DNA of 64,000 bases. It comes from JBDGYW01 sp964580055. GTDB taxonomy: Bacteria; Gemmatimonadota; Gemmatimonadetes; Gemmatimonadales; GWC2-71-9. Positions 33,588 through 41,387 of this stretch are shown here, piece by piece. Each line of letters opens with the position of its first letter. The first letter of the stretch is position 1. Position numbers and translations under genes: made by a program. The stretch covers positions 52,244 to 116,243 of the forward strand of contig CAZOJI010000008.1 of assembly GCA_964580055.1 (NCBI GenBank), in the 5' to 3' direction. A model generated the notes under the pieces. That model had not been told where the DNA came from and did not search any database. It saw only the letters and a program-made list of their open reading frames with translations.

Positions 33588-35957
33588 TTATCGAGCATGC
33601 CGTCGGAACCAGGCGCGGAGGTAGTGCACTACACTGGGGCCCGAGTCCGAAGTCGTCTGTTCCCGCAATGGGAATCCCATCTTCATCACGATTCCTCGAA
33701 ACCGAGCCTCACTGCGAATCGCATCCCATATCGGGTCGACATTCAAGAAGGATGTCCATGCGGCGCGATCTTCGAGCGCCTGATCCAGCCAATCCAGCGC
33801 CGCCTCCTTTTCGCCGAGCCAGGCTGTCAACAAGGCGATATCGTGGCAGGAGGTGTAGGATTCTGCAGAAGCTCTTCGTTCTACCAGTTCGTCGCGAATT
33901 GCCTTGGCATCAGACGTACGGCCTCCAGCGGCATACGCACAACCCAATGATGCGAGTACCCTCGAAAACCGTTGGTTGATTCGGGCGGCCAACTCAAGGT
34001 GGTTGGTTGCCTGCTCGACCTCACCTGTCTGAATGAGGCACCACGCAAGCCCGACCCGAGCCGGCGGGAAGATCTCGTTGAGCTCCAGAGTTCGATTGTA
34101 CTGCTCGATTGCGTGTTCCGTCTCACGCGCCCAGTAGAACTGGTGAGCCAGATGCGCGTTGCCGATGAGCGACACCGGGTCGAGGTCCAACGCATCTCGA
34201 ATCGTTGCTATTCCTTCGTCGTGGCGTCCGGAATTCGCCAGAAACAAACCGTACTTGATGCTGGGCTCCAGTGTAGTGGGCTCGAGCAGCTTGAGTCTCT
34301 CGAACGCGCTCTCCGCAGCCTCCCAGTCTCTGTCGTACAAAAAACACACTGCTCCCAACGTAGCCTGCGCGTCCGGAAGGGTTGCGTCAATCTCGAGGGC
34401 ACGCTCGGCAGCCGATTTGGCGCTCGAGAATGCCTTTGCCGGGGCTTCGGGGTCGACCCCGGTGCCCATGGCCAGCGTGAAGTGGGCGTTGGCGAGCCAT
34501 GCATGTGCGAGCGCGAAATCCGGATCGCGCTCGGCAGCCTGCTCGAACAGCTTCAGGGCCATCTTGGTTGTCGCAGGCCTGAACTTGTTCCAGTGATACA
34601 CACCTTGCAGGTAGAGTTTGTATGCCTCGAAATCCTCCGTCGGTCTGCGGTCTATTCGTGATGCCACCGTGGTGGACAACGTGGCGTGTAGAGCACCGCC
34701 GATCTTGCGGGCGACATCGCTCTGGATCTCGAAGATGTCGGTGAGATCACGGTCGTACGTCTCCGACCAGAGGTAACGATCTGTTCGCACATCAACCAGC
34801 TGTGCCACGATTCGCACCCGGTTGCCGGCGCGACGTACCGTTCCTGCCAGGATCGTCGCCACTCCCAGCTCGTCGCCAACTTCGCGGAGGCTCTTCGTCG
34901 TCTTCTTGTACTGCATCGTCGAAGTTCGGGAGGTAACCCTGAGGTCCGGTACCTTGAAAAGCTGTGCTATGATGTCGTCAGTGATTCCGTCACTGAAATA
35001 CTCGTTCTCCGAATCATTGCTGAGGTTCACGAACGGCAGAACGGCGACGGATTTGCTTTCTTGTGCGGGCTCGGGAACGACGAGTCGTGGAGCTGCATGA
35101 GGCACGAAAGAGGGAAACGCCGCGGTCAGTGCCGCAGAGAAATCGGAAACGGTTTGGTATCGATCTGCGGGATCCCATTCCAGCGCACGATCCAAAACCT
35201 CCTTGACAGCCCCGGGCACCATCTCTGTCTGTACCGTGACACCTGATGACTTGCCGGATCCGTTGCCCGTGGGGACGCCAACCCGCCTACCGATTCCCAG
35301 TGCCGGGCGTTCGCCGTAGAACATCTCATGAAGGACAGCCGCCAGACTGTACACATCCGACCGAGCATCCAGGTCCTCGGCTGCGTATGCTTGCTCAGGG
35401 CTCATATAGCCGGGTGTGCCGATCGCCTGTCCCGCCAAAGTCAGGTGCTCCCCGTTTGGCAGAGCGTCTGTCAGCGCCTTGGCGATGCCAAAATCAGTAA
35501 CCAGGGCATGCCCTTCCTGCAGCATGATGTTCTCTGGTTTTATGTCTCGGTGGATTACTCCCTGCGCGTGCGCGTATTTGAGTGCGTCGGCGACATCCAA
35601 CGTGATGTGCACAGCGTCGTCTGGTGCGAGTCGCTTCTCTCCCTCGAGTCTCGAACGCAGGGAAAGCTCCGATACGAACGGCATGACGTAGAACAGGAGA
35701 CCCTTCGCTTCATCGGCCGTGAAGATCGGTATGATGTGGGGGTGCGTGAGCCCCGATACGATCTCGATCTCCCGGGTGAACCGTTGTTTTCCGATCTGAT
35801 GGCCGAAATCCGGATTCAAAACCTTGATCGCCACGAGTCTCGGAGGGCGATGCTCACGAGCCAGAAACACGGTGGCCATACCACCCTTTCCTATGATCTT
35901 CTCGACTACGTATCGGCCGGCCAACGCCGAGGAGATGGCCGCGTGCAGGTCTTCCAC
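33588..35957 (-). CDS. Ser/Thr protein kinase with AVLPF-type domain and TPR repeats, 789 aa
   Basis: The kinase domain is at about residues 16-285: glycine loop IGKGGMATVFLA, VAIK Lys45, catalytic loop VIHRDIKPENIM with Asp138, DFGIAK Asp155, and GTPGYMSPEQ. Next comes a SVAVLPFVNLSNDSENEYFS, DGITDDIIAQL region (about 305-440), which in many such proteins works like TolB/FlgO-type binding modules, then TPR repeats to about 760. No membrane helix is evident. Kinase-TPR proteins of exactly this layout are very frequent in Gemmatimonadota and Acidobacteriota. Start is GTG 35957. Targets are unknown. Confidence 0.92.
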   Translation of the reverse strand: MEDLHAAISSALAGRYVVEKIIGKGGMATVFLAREHRPPRLVAIKVLNPDFGHQIGKQRFTREIEIVSGLTHPHIIPIFTADEAKGLLFYVMPFVSELSLRSRLEGEKRLAPDDAVHITLDVADALKYAHAQGVIHRDIKPENIMLQEGHALVTDFGIAKALTDALPNGEHLTLAGQAIGTPGYMSPEQAYAAEDLDARSDVYSLAAVLHEMFYGERPALGIGRRVGVPTGNGSGKSSGVTVQTEMVPGAVKEVLDRALEWDPADRYQTVSDFSAALTAAFPSFVPHAAPRLVVPEPAQESKSVAVLPFVNLSNDSENEYFSDGITDDIIAQLFKVPDLRVTSRTSTMQYKKTTKSLREVGDELGVATILAGTVRRAGNRVRIVAQLVDVRTDRYLWSETYDRDLTDIFEIQSDVARKIGGALHATLSTTVASRIDRRPTEDFEAYKLYLQGVYHWNKFRPATTKMALKLFEQAAERDPDFALAHAWLANAHFTLAMGTGVDPEAPAKAFSSAKSAAERALEIDATLPDAQATLGAVCFLYDRDWEAAESAFERLKLLEPTTLEPSIKYGLFLANSGRHDEGIATIRDALDLDPVSLIGNAHLAHQFYWARETEHAIEQYNRTLELNEIFPPARVGLAWCLIQTGEVEQATNHLELAARINQRFSRVLASLGCAYAAGGRTSDAKAIRDELVERRASAESYTSCHDIALLTAWLGEKEAALDWLDQALEDRAAWTSFLNVDPIWDAIRSEARFRGIVMKMGFPLREQTTSDSGPSVVHYLRAWFRRHAR

Positions 35958-36076
35958 TACATTTCGCTCCCTGAAACGGTGAATCGGAGTCGGTAATATG
36001 CGGGTTTCGTCGTTGTCTTGGTCATTCCCATCGGTCGGTTTTCGAGAATCTTATGGTAAAGCAATGAGGAGGAAAT

Positions 36077-36709
36077 GTGATCCGTCCCGGTAAAATCGTA
36101 TGTGTCGGCCGCAACTACCTGAAGCATGCCGTAGAATTGGGTAATATAGTACCGCAAGAGCCTTTATTGTTCCTCAAACCTCCTTCAGCCGTGATTTCCG
36201 ATGGCGACAACATCGTGCTGCCGGTTGCATCCAAACAAGTCGAGCATGAGGGAGAGGTCGGTGTGGTGGTAGGAAAGCAGCTACGGCGAGCCAGTGAAGC
36301 GGAGGCGGTAGACGCTATCCGCGGAATTACTTGCGTGAACGACGTTACTGCTCGAGATCTTCAGAAGACGGACGGCCAATGGACTCGTGCAAAGGGCTTC
36401 GATACTTTCTGCCCGGTCGGTCCTCGAGTGGTACCACTGAAAGAGCTCGGGGCCCCGGAGCGGTTGGAGGTGATCTGCCGAGTCAACGGAGTCGAACGGC
36501 AGCGTGGCGTGGCAGCCGAGATGGCGTTCAGCGTGCCTCACATTCTGTCCTACATTTCCCACATAATGACGCTCGAGCCGGGAGATCTGGTGGCTACCGG
36601 AACGCCTGCGGGTGTGGGGGAACTTGAGCCGGGTGATGTGGTGGAGGTGGAGATGCCCGGGGTTGGGATCCTCAGAAACCCCGTCGTTTCTGCTGAAGCC
36701 CAAGTGTAG
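36077..36709 (+). CDS. Fumarylacetoacetate hydrolase family protein, 210 aa
   Basis: Single FAH domain: KIVCVGRNYLKHAVELG, PEPLLFLKPPSAVISDGDNI, VEHEGEVGVVVG with the metal-binding E-x-E, GITCVNDVTARDLQKTDGQW, RAKGFDTFCPVGP and ATGTPAGVGELEPGD. Length (210) and the NDVTARD and KGFDTFCP motifs fit acylpyruvases (YcgM/FAHD1 type), which hydrolyse acetyl-, fumaryl- or oxaloacetate-type substrates. A strong ribosome site (GAGGAGG, 7 bases before) fixes the start at GTG 36077. It is divergent from the kinase gene. Confidence 0.9.
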   Translation: MIRPGKIVCVGRNYLKHAVELGNIVPQEPLLFLKPPSAVISDGDNIVLPVASKQVEHEGEVGVVVGKQLRRASEAEAVDAIRGITCVNDVTARDLQKTDGQWTRAKGFDTFCPVGPRVVPLKELGAPERLEVICRVNGVERQRGVAAEMAFSVPHILSYISHIMTLEPGDLVATGTPAGVGELEPGDVVEVEMPGVGILRNPVVSAEAQV

Positions 36710-36887
36710 ACAAAGGCTGTACTTCTTCGATGGACCGGGCTTCCCGGCCTGAACCCAAACGGATCTGCATGCACGCGTCCGGAGCGTCCACCGCTATGAG
36801 CGACAGTAGTTGGGTCAACGGCCCGCCACGCTTCTCTCCGGTTACGTTCCATTCGTGACCACCGATATTCACTTTGCCGCTCAACAT
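36672..36887 (-). CDS. Small hypothetical protein, 71 aa
   Basis: ATG 36887 stands 8 bases behind AAGGA. The product begins MLSGKVNIGGHEWNVTGEKR and holds LLSLIAVDAPDACMQIRLG, a hydrophobic strand pattern that looks like a small beta-rich domain. It overlaps the end of the FAH gene by 38 bases in the convergent direction and is divergent from the M28 gene. The ribosome site and protein-like composition argue for a real gene; I know no family. Confidence 0.45.
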   Translation of the reverse strand: MLSGKVNIGGHEWNVTGEKRGGPLTQLLSLIAVDAPDACMQIRLGSGREARSIEEVQPLSTLGLQQKRRGF

Positions 36888-37055
36888 CTTTGCAATCCTT
36901 CTATTGCCGGTTCAACGGGGTCATCGGTCGACGGGTATCTCCACCTGTGGGTGTCACGAGCGCTCGCGGCCGTCTGGCACTGGGCATATCTTTTCCCCAA
37001 ACGCAGAGTCTCGAATGGCTGCAACCAGCAACAAACGTACACAGGAGTGATAACC

Positions 37056-39104
37056 GTGAATAGAGCACTCACCGTCTTCGTATTGGTCCTTACGCTTGCC
37101 GGTCCCGCGCGCGGTCAACAGTACGCGCCGCTTCTCGATCCAGAATTGCGCGATCTTCTGCACGAAGAATTGAGCGGTGAACTCACGAAGGAACACGTGA
37201 TTCAGATAAGCAGACACCATCGCGTACAGGCGTCACGCGGCTACAGGCACTCGGCACATTATGTGTTGGAGCAGTTGCGCGGTTACGGATTTAGCGAAAC
37301 TGAAGCCTACATCGAGTCGGCCCCGTCGGATGGGCGGATCGTGTATCAGACCTGGCAGTCCCCATCCGGTTGGGACATCGAGTCCGCCGAGCTGCGGATG
37401 GTGGAGCCCTTTGACGAAAGGATTGTTGGGTATCCGGAGATAGCCATGAGCGTGATAACCTACTCGAATCCTGGGGACGTAACTGCCGAGCTCGTGTGGG
37501 TTGGTGCCGGGACGAGCGATGCCGACTATGTGGGGAAGGACGTTGCCGGCAAGTTCGTGCTCGCCACGGGATACGGAGGCGAGGTTCACCGGCACGCGGT
37601 ACTGAAGCATGGGGCGGCGGCGGTGGTCGTCTATCTCGACGACGAGCGCGCGCAGGAGTATCCGGACATGCTCGCGTACACCGGCATGTGGCCTCGGACC
37701 GAGGAGCTCGATGACGTTACATTCGGGTTCAACATCACCAATCGCCAGGGTGAACGGCTTCGAGACATGCTGATGGCGGGTGAGCGCGTGGTGTTGAGCG
37801 GGAAGGTCTCTGGTATCGGTCTGGAACCCTACTACATGGATGCGGTCGTAGCCCACATTCCCGGCTCCGATCCGGCGAGTGAGGAACTCCTGATCTGTGG
37901 ACATCTGGACCACCCGAAAGAGTCCGCGAACGACAACGCGAGTGGCTCCGCGGCCATGCTGGACATTGCTCGGACGCTGAAGGAGTTGATCGATTCCGGG
38001 AGAATGTCGCGGCCGCAGCGCTCGATACGGCTGCTATGGATCGCCGAGTTCTACGGAATCATCGCTTACGTGGATGCTCATCCCGAGCTGACGGGTCCGG
38101 ATCTCGGTGGGAAGTTCCTCGCAGGCATGAATCTGGACATGGTTGGCGAGCATCTCGAATTGCTGCATTCCAGGATGAATCTGACGAGCGTGCCGTCTTC
38201 AATCCCTACTGTGCTGACTGACGTTGTGGCTAACATGGCGCATATGGTAGACCGGATGAACGTGCGGACGCCCCGCGGGAGCATGTCTGTGTTCAACTAT
38301 CGTATTACGCCTTACAGCGGTGGCAGCGATCATGTGGTGTTGATCGATCGCAAGATTCCCAGCATGATGCTCGGCCACTCCGACTACACGCATCACACCT
38401 CCGAGGATACTCCTGACAAAGTGGACCCGGTCGAGCTCGAACGCAGTGAGATAATCACTACGGCAACGATGCTGTTTCTCGCGAGCATGACGGCTGAGCA
38501 AGGTGTTGATCTGGCATATCTGGTTGGATCGAATGGGGCGGCGAGACTGGGGGCGACAGCGCGGCGGGTGAGGAGCCTGTTGAATTCTCAATCAAGTGAG
38601 GATGACGGAGCGACTTGGTTCGAGATGTTGAACACGATGTCGCATGTCGGAAGATGGGAACGAGAGGCGGTAGGGTCGGTCCTTCAGTTCAACAACGATT
38701 CGCGCGTGAGTCAAGCTGTCCAAGCGGTCCAGAGACAGCTCGAGCGACAGGAGGAGGGGTTGGTGGCGGGGTTGAGATCCGAGGCCAGGACCATGGGGCT
38801 GTCGGCCCGAGCGAAGGCCGCCGATCGCGAGGACGGCCGAGTTGCGGCTCGCCTAACACGGGGGCCTTTGGGGTCGGGGCTGCCCGCGAGTGAGCTCCCC
38901 GCCGAAGACGCTGCATGGTATTCGTCGAGTGAATACCCACTCGGAGGCAATTTGACGTTCGAGCTGCTCAATTTCATTGACGGTGAACGCACGGTCACCG
39001 AAATCCGCAACGCACTGAGTGCCGAGTTCGAGCCGGTACCGACCGAAGCGGTAGCTCGTTTTATCGAAGATCTGGTGAGAGTCGGTGTCGCGGAGTGGCG
39101 ATAA
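37056..39104 (+). CDS. Secreted M28 family aminopeptidase with PA domain and PqqD-like C-terminus, 682 aa
   Basis: GTG 37056 behind CAGGAG gives a signal peptide (VNRALTVFVLVLTLAGPARG); the frame's longer start has no support. A PA-like inserted domain (about 150-260: LVWVGAGTSDADYVGKDVAG, KFVLATGYGG) precedes the zinc peptidase: CGHLDHPKESANDNASGSAAM with His and Asp ligands, IAEFYG with the catalytic Glu position, and HSDYTHHTSEDTPDKV with the last His. The last 50 residues (NFIDGERTVTEIRNALSAEF) form a small winged-helix unit of the PqqD type. M28 enzymes remove N-terminal residues from peptides. Confidence 0.87.
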   Translation: MNRALTVFVLVLTLAGPARGQQYAPLLDPELRDLLHEELSGELTKEHVIQISRHHRVQASRGYRHSAHYVLEQLRGYGFSETEAYIESAPSDGRIVYQTWQSPSGWDIESAELRMVEPFDERIVGYPEIAMSVITYSNPGDVTAELVWVGAGTSDADYVGKDVAGKFVLATGYGGEVHRHAVLKHGAAAVVVYLDDERAQEYPDMLAYTGMWPRTEELDDVTFGFNITNRQGERLRDMLMAGERVVLSGKVSGIGLEPYYMDAVVAHIPGSDPASEELLICGHLDHPKESANDNASGSAAMLDIARTLKELIDSGRMSRPQRSIRLLWIAEFYGIIAYVDAHPELTGPDLGGKFLAGMNLDMVGEHLELLHSRMNLTSVPSSIPTVLTDVVANMAHMVDRMNVRTPRGSMSVFNYRITPYSGGSDHVVLIDRKIPSMMLGHSDYTHHTSEDTPDKVDPVELERSEIITTATMLFLASMTAEQGVDLAYLVGSNGAARLGATARRVRSLLNSQSSEDDGATWFEMLNTMSHVGRWEREAVGSVLQFNNDSRVSQAVQAVQRQLERQEEGLVAGLRSEARTMGLSARAKAADREDGRVAARLTRGPLGSGLPASELPAEDAAWYSSSEYPLGGNLTFELLNFIDGERTVTEIRNALSAEFEPVPTEAVARFIEDLVRVGVAEWR

Positions 39105-39523
39105 CGCTTGGATATACCGGGTAACCGCTCAAGTGCGTCTCAAGATCAAGAGGGGACCGCTCTCCTCCGAGGCACTGGCGGCCACCCGGTACTCGTGACA
39201 TTACTGTAGCAACCAATGTGCCGGCCGTGGGTAAGGCATAACCTCGCGAGAGGCAGGCATTTGTTCGGTGAGCGGATGCGCTCCTGCGAAGCCTCTTGTT
39301 CGCTCGTGGGAATCCTCATCCCATCTTCGAACAGCCAGTCGGCTCGGCGGCTTGCGATCAGGAGTGACATCGACGGCCGGTGCAAGCTCGTGCTTGGAGC
39401 ATCGCCCCTTCGGTGTTAAGATCGACATCAACATCAGTGTTGCGCGGGAACCGTTGTGGGAGAATGGGCGGTCTTCGACGGTTGGCGCACATCGGCATTT
39501 GACTTCTCTATCGGGGGAACGTT
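39105..39523. other. Intergenic region, 419 bases, promoter-like signal only
   Basis: No coding frame here has a ribosome site or protein-like composition. The right part contains a promoter-like pair (listed separately) ahead of the H1-like gene. GGGGGAACG at the end is the ribosome site of that gene. No tRNA or obvious structured RNA seen. Confidence 0.5.
39394..39422 (+). promoter_or_regulatory. Possible sigma70-type promoter for the H1-like gene
   Basis: TTGGAG (39394-39399), a 17-base spacer and TAAGAT (39417-39422) lie about 100 bases before the ATG of the lysine-rich repeat gene. Both boxes are fair matches, not perfect ones. Confidence 0.35.
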
Positions 39524-40217
39524 ATGGCAACCAGACGAAAGGCCTCGAAGACAGGAGAGGCGGTTGAAAGCGTGAAACAGGCAGTGGAAAGCGTCAAGGG
39601 GAAGGCGGCGAAGAAGTCAAAGAGCCGACCGACGGGTAAGGAAAAGGAACGTGCCAAGAAGGCTGCCGCGGCAAAGAAAGAGAAAGAACGCGCGAAGAAG
39701 GCCGCAGCGAGAGAGAAGGAGAAGGAGCGCGCTAGAAAGGAGCGTGCCAAGAAGGCCGCCGCCGCAAAAAGAGAAAAGGAACGCGCCAGAAAGGCCGCCG
39801 CGAGAGAGAAGGAGAAGGAGCGCGCTAGAAAGGAGCGGGCCAAGAAAGCTGCGGCTGCAAAACGAGAGAAAGAACGCGCGAAGAAGGCCGCAGCGAGAGA
39901 GAAGGAGAAGGAGCGCGCTNNNNNNNNNNNNNNNNNNNNNNNNNNNNNNNNNNNNNNNNNNNNNNNNNNNNNNNNNNNNNNNNNNNNNNNNNNNNNNNNN
40001 NNNNNNNNNNNNNNNNNNNAAGAAGACCGCTGCAGCAATGAGCGAGAAGCAACCAGGCAAGAAGGCTGCGGCAGCCGGAAAGAAGAAGGAGCGCGCAAGG
40101 AAGGCCGCTGCAGCAATGAAGGAGCAGGGACGCGCCAAGAAAGGTAGTGCCAAGAAGACGGTGGTGAAGAAAAAGAAGTCACCGAAACGGAGCGGTCGGA
40201 AACTTGAAGGAAAGTAG
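39524..40217 (+). CDS. Histone-H1-like lysine/alanine-rich repeat protein (gene crosses an assembly gap)
   Basis: ATG 39524 behind GGGGGAACG starts MATRRKASKTGEAVESVKQ. From about residue 45 the chain is only K, A, E and R, in units of 31 residues (93 bases): the segment AAAREKEKERARKERAKK recurs starting near 39707, 39800 and 39893. After the N gap (39920-40019) the reading resumes as KKTAAAMSEKQPGKKAAAAG and ends KKKKSPKRSGRKLEGK at the stop 40215-40217. The frames before and after the gap differ by one, so the 100-N filler is not the true length. Composition is that of bacterial H1/HC1-like nucleoid proteins, which bind DNA by charge. E-R-rich units make a long single helix also possible. 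Confidence 0.8.
39707..39919 (+). repeat. 93-bp tandem repeat inside the H1-like gene
   Basis: Three starts of the same segment (GCGAGAGAGAAGGAGAAGG) at 39707, 39800 and 39893 are exactly 93 bases apart. The copies are near-identical and run into the N gap, which is very likely an assembly collapse of further copies. Confidence 0.85.
39920..40019. other. Scaffold gap of 100 N
   Basis: Exactly 100 unknown bases, a conventional filler of unknown true length, placed inside the tandem repeat of the H1-like gene. The frame change across it shows that the real length is not 100 modulo 3. Confidence 0.98.
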
Positions 40218-40267
40218 TCGTTTTGAGTCCGGGGGACTGCGGCCACCGGTAAGAGTGCCAGCGCCGG

Positions 40268-41176
40268 TCACCCGTCCGGCGCTAGATCAGTCGCCTGCAG
40301 CTCCAGTAACGTCAGCGGGTTTACCGTCACCAATCCGTATTTTGCATGCCAGTGAAGGTGGGGGCCGGTCACACGACCCGTAGCTCCCACCTTGCCTATC
40401 ACTTCACCTCGTGCGACGGTGTCGCCAACCGATACCGCAGTCTCACTCAGGTGCATGTAGGCAGTAGTCAGACCGCTGCCGTGATCGATGTGGATTGCCG
40501 TGCCCGCGTAATAGAAGTCATGTACAATCACGATTACACCATCGTTAGAAGCGATTACCGGGGTGCCGGCAGCGCCAGCCAAATCCACGCCCATGTGCAG
40601 ACTGCGTAGCTCACCGTTGAACTCTCGCCGCTGTCCGAAGCCGGCCGTGATACGGCCTGCACGCGGTCGAAGGAAGGAGCTTTGCCAAAGGCGCGGCGTG
40701 TAGTGCGACCTCCTCGAGACTGATATCACGAGGTCACGCTCCTCGAGGATTCTGGGAATCTCCGAGTCCGGTGGTGAAATGAACCGGGGATCGACGTTGA
40801 GCTCCAGGATCCCGGATCGGACCCGGGCCACCGGCACCCGGGCCAGAAGTCGCTCGCTGCCGTGACCCTCGCCCTCAATGCTCAGCGGTACCACGAGAGT
40901 GTCAGGCGAGCCGACAGGAATCGGTGCCAACGCGCGGAATACGACGCCGTCTTCCGAGAGGAAATGAAGTGGCTCGTCGGCAACCTCGCCGTGCACGGAA
41001 ACCCCACCGCCGCCGAGTGGCTCATCGCGCGCCGGCGTCACGATGAACTGAACGACGGATCCCTCTGTGGGAACCGGTGGAACCCATCGCAGCCGCGAGG
41101 AATCGCCGCTGCATTCGGACTCCATTGTGGCTGATGAAAGTAACGTAACCAGTAGAATGGTTGCAGAGTGCATCAT
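40268..41176 (-). CDS. Secreted M23 (LytM-type) peptidase-like protein, 302 aa
   Basis: A signal peptide (MMHSATILLVTLLSSATM) is followed by a beta-rich region (about 35-150) and a LytM domain at 175-295: RITAGFGQRREFNGELRSLH, HMGVDLAGAAGTPVIASNDG, HIDHGSGLTTAYMHLSE and GHxHLHWH-type TGPHLHWHAKYG. The zinc ligands (H in LHMGVD, D in VDL, H in HLHW) and the catalytic H of HLSE are all present, so it may be an active peptidoglycan endopeptidase or an amidase activator. It is convergent with the H1-like gene and divergent from the S9 peptidase gene. Confidence 0.88.
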   Translation of the reverse strand: MMHSATILLVTLLSSATMESECSGDSSRLRWVPPVPTEGSVVQFIVTPARDEPLGGGGVSVHGEVADEPLHFLSEDGVVFRALAPIPVGSPDTLVVPLSIEGEGHGSERLLARVPVARVRSGILELNVDPRFISPPDSEIPRILEERDLVISVSRRSHYTPRLWQSSFLRPRAGRITAGFGQRREFNGELRSLHMGVDLAGAAGTPVIASNDGVIVIVHDFYYAGTAIHIDHGSGLTTAYMHLSETAVSVGDTVARGEVIGKVGATGRVTGPHLHWHAKYGLVTVNPLTLLELQATDLAPDG

Positions 41177-41387
41177 GAATATGAAGATAGCACGTTTTGT
41201 GATTCATCGTCTCTACGAACGTCGATGACACAGAAGCTCGACAGCACTTGGTTGAATTTGCCGTGTGTCGTCGCCTGAGTATCTTCCCCGGGCGCACGCC
41301 CTTGGCCCGGAGCCGGTCATCGCTCGGCCGTCCGGCCGTTTCTTTCGGGGCCGTCGAGCCGTTCACCGATCAACATCGGAGATTGTT

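Noticed and set aside
36810..37055. 82-codon N-terminal extension of the M28 peptidase
   Set aside because: The extension runs over the divergent promoter region and the small minus-strand gene; GTG 37056 has a ribosome site and opens a signal peptide.
39508..40246. Long minus-strand frames through the H1-like repeat and the N gap
   Set aside because: They arise because Lys/Ala/Glu/Arg codons read backward give Phe/Leu/Ser/Ala runs; the plus strand has the ribosome site and start.
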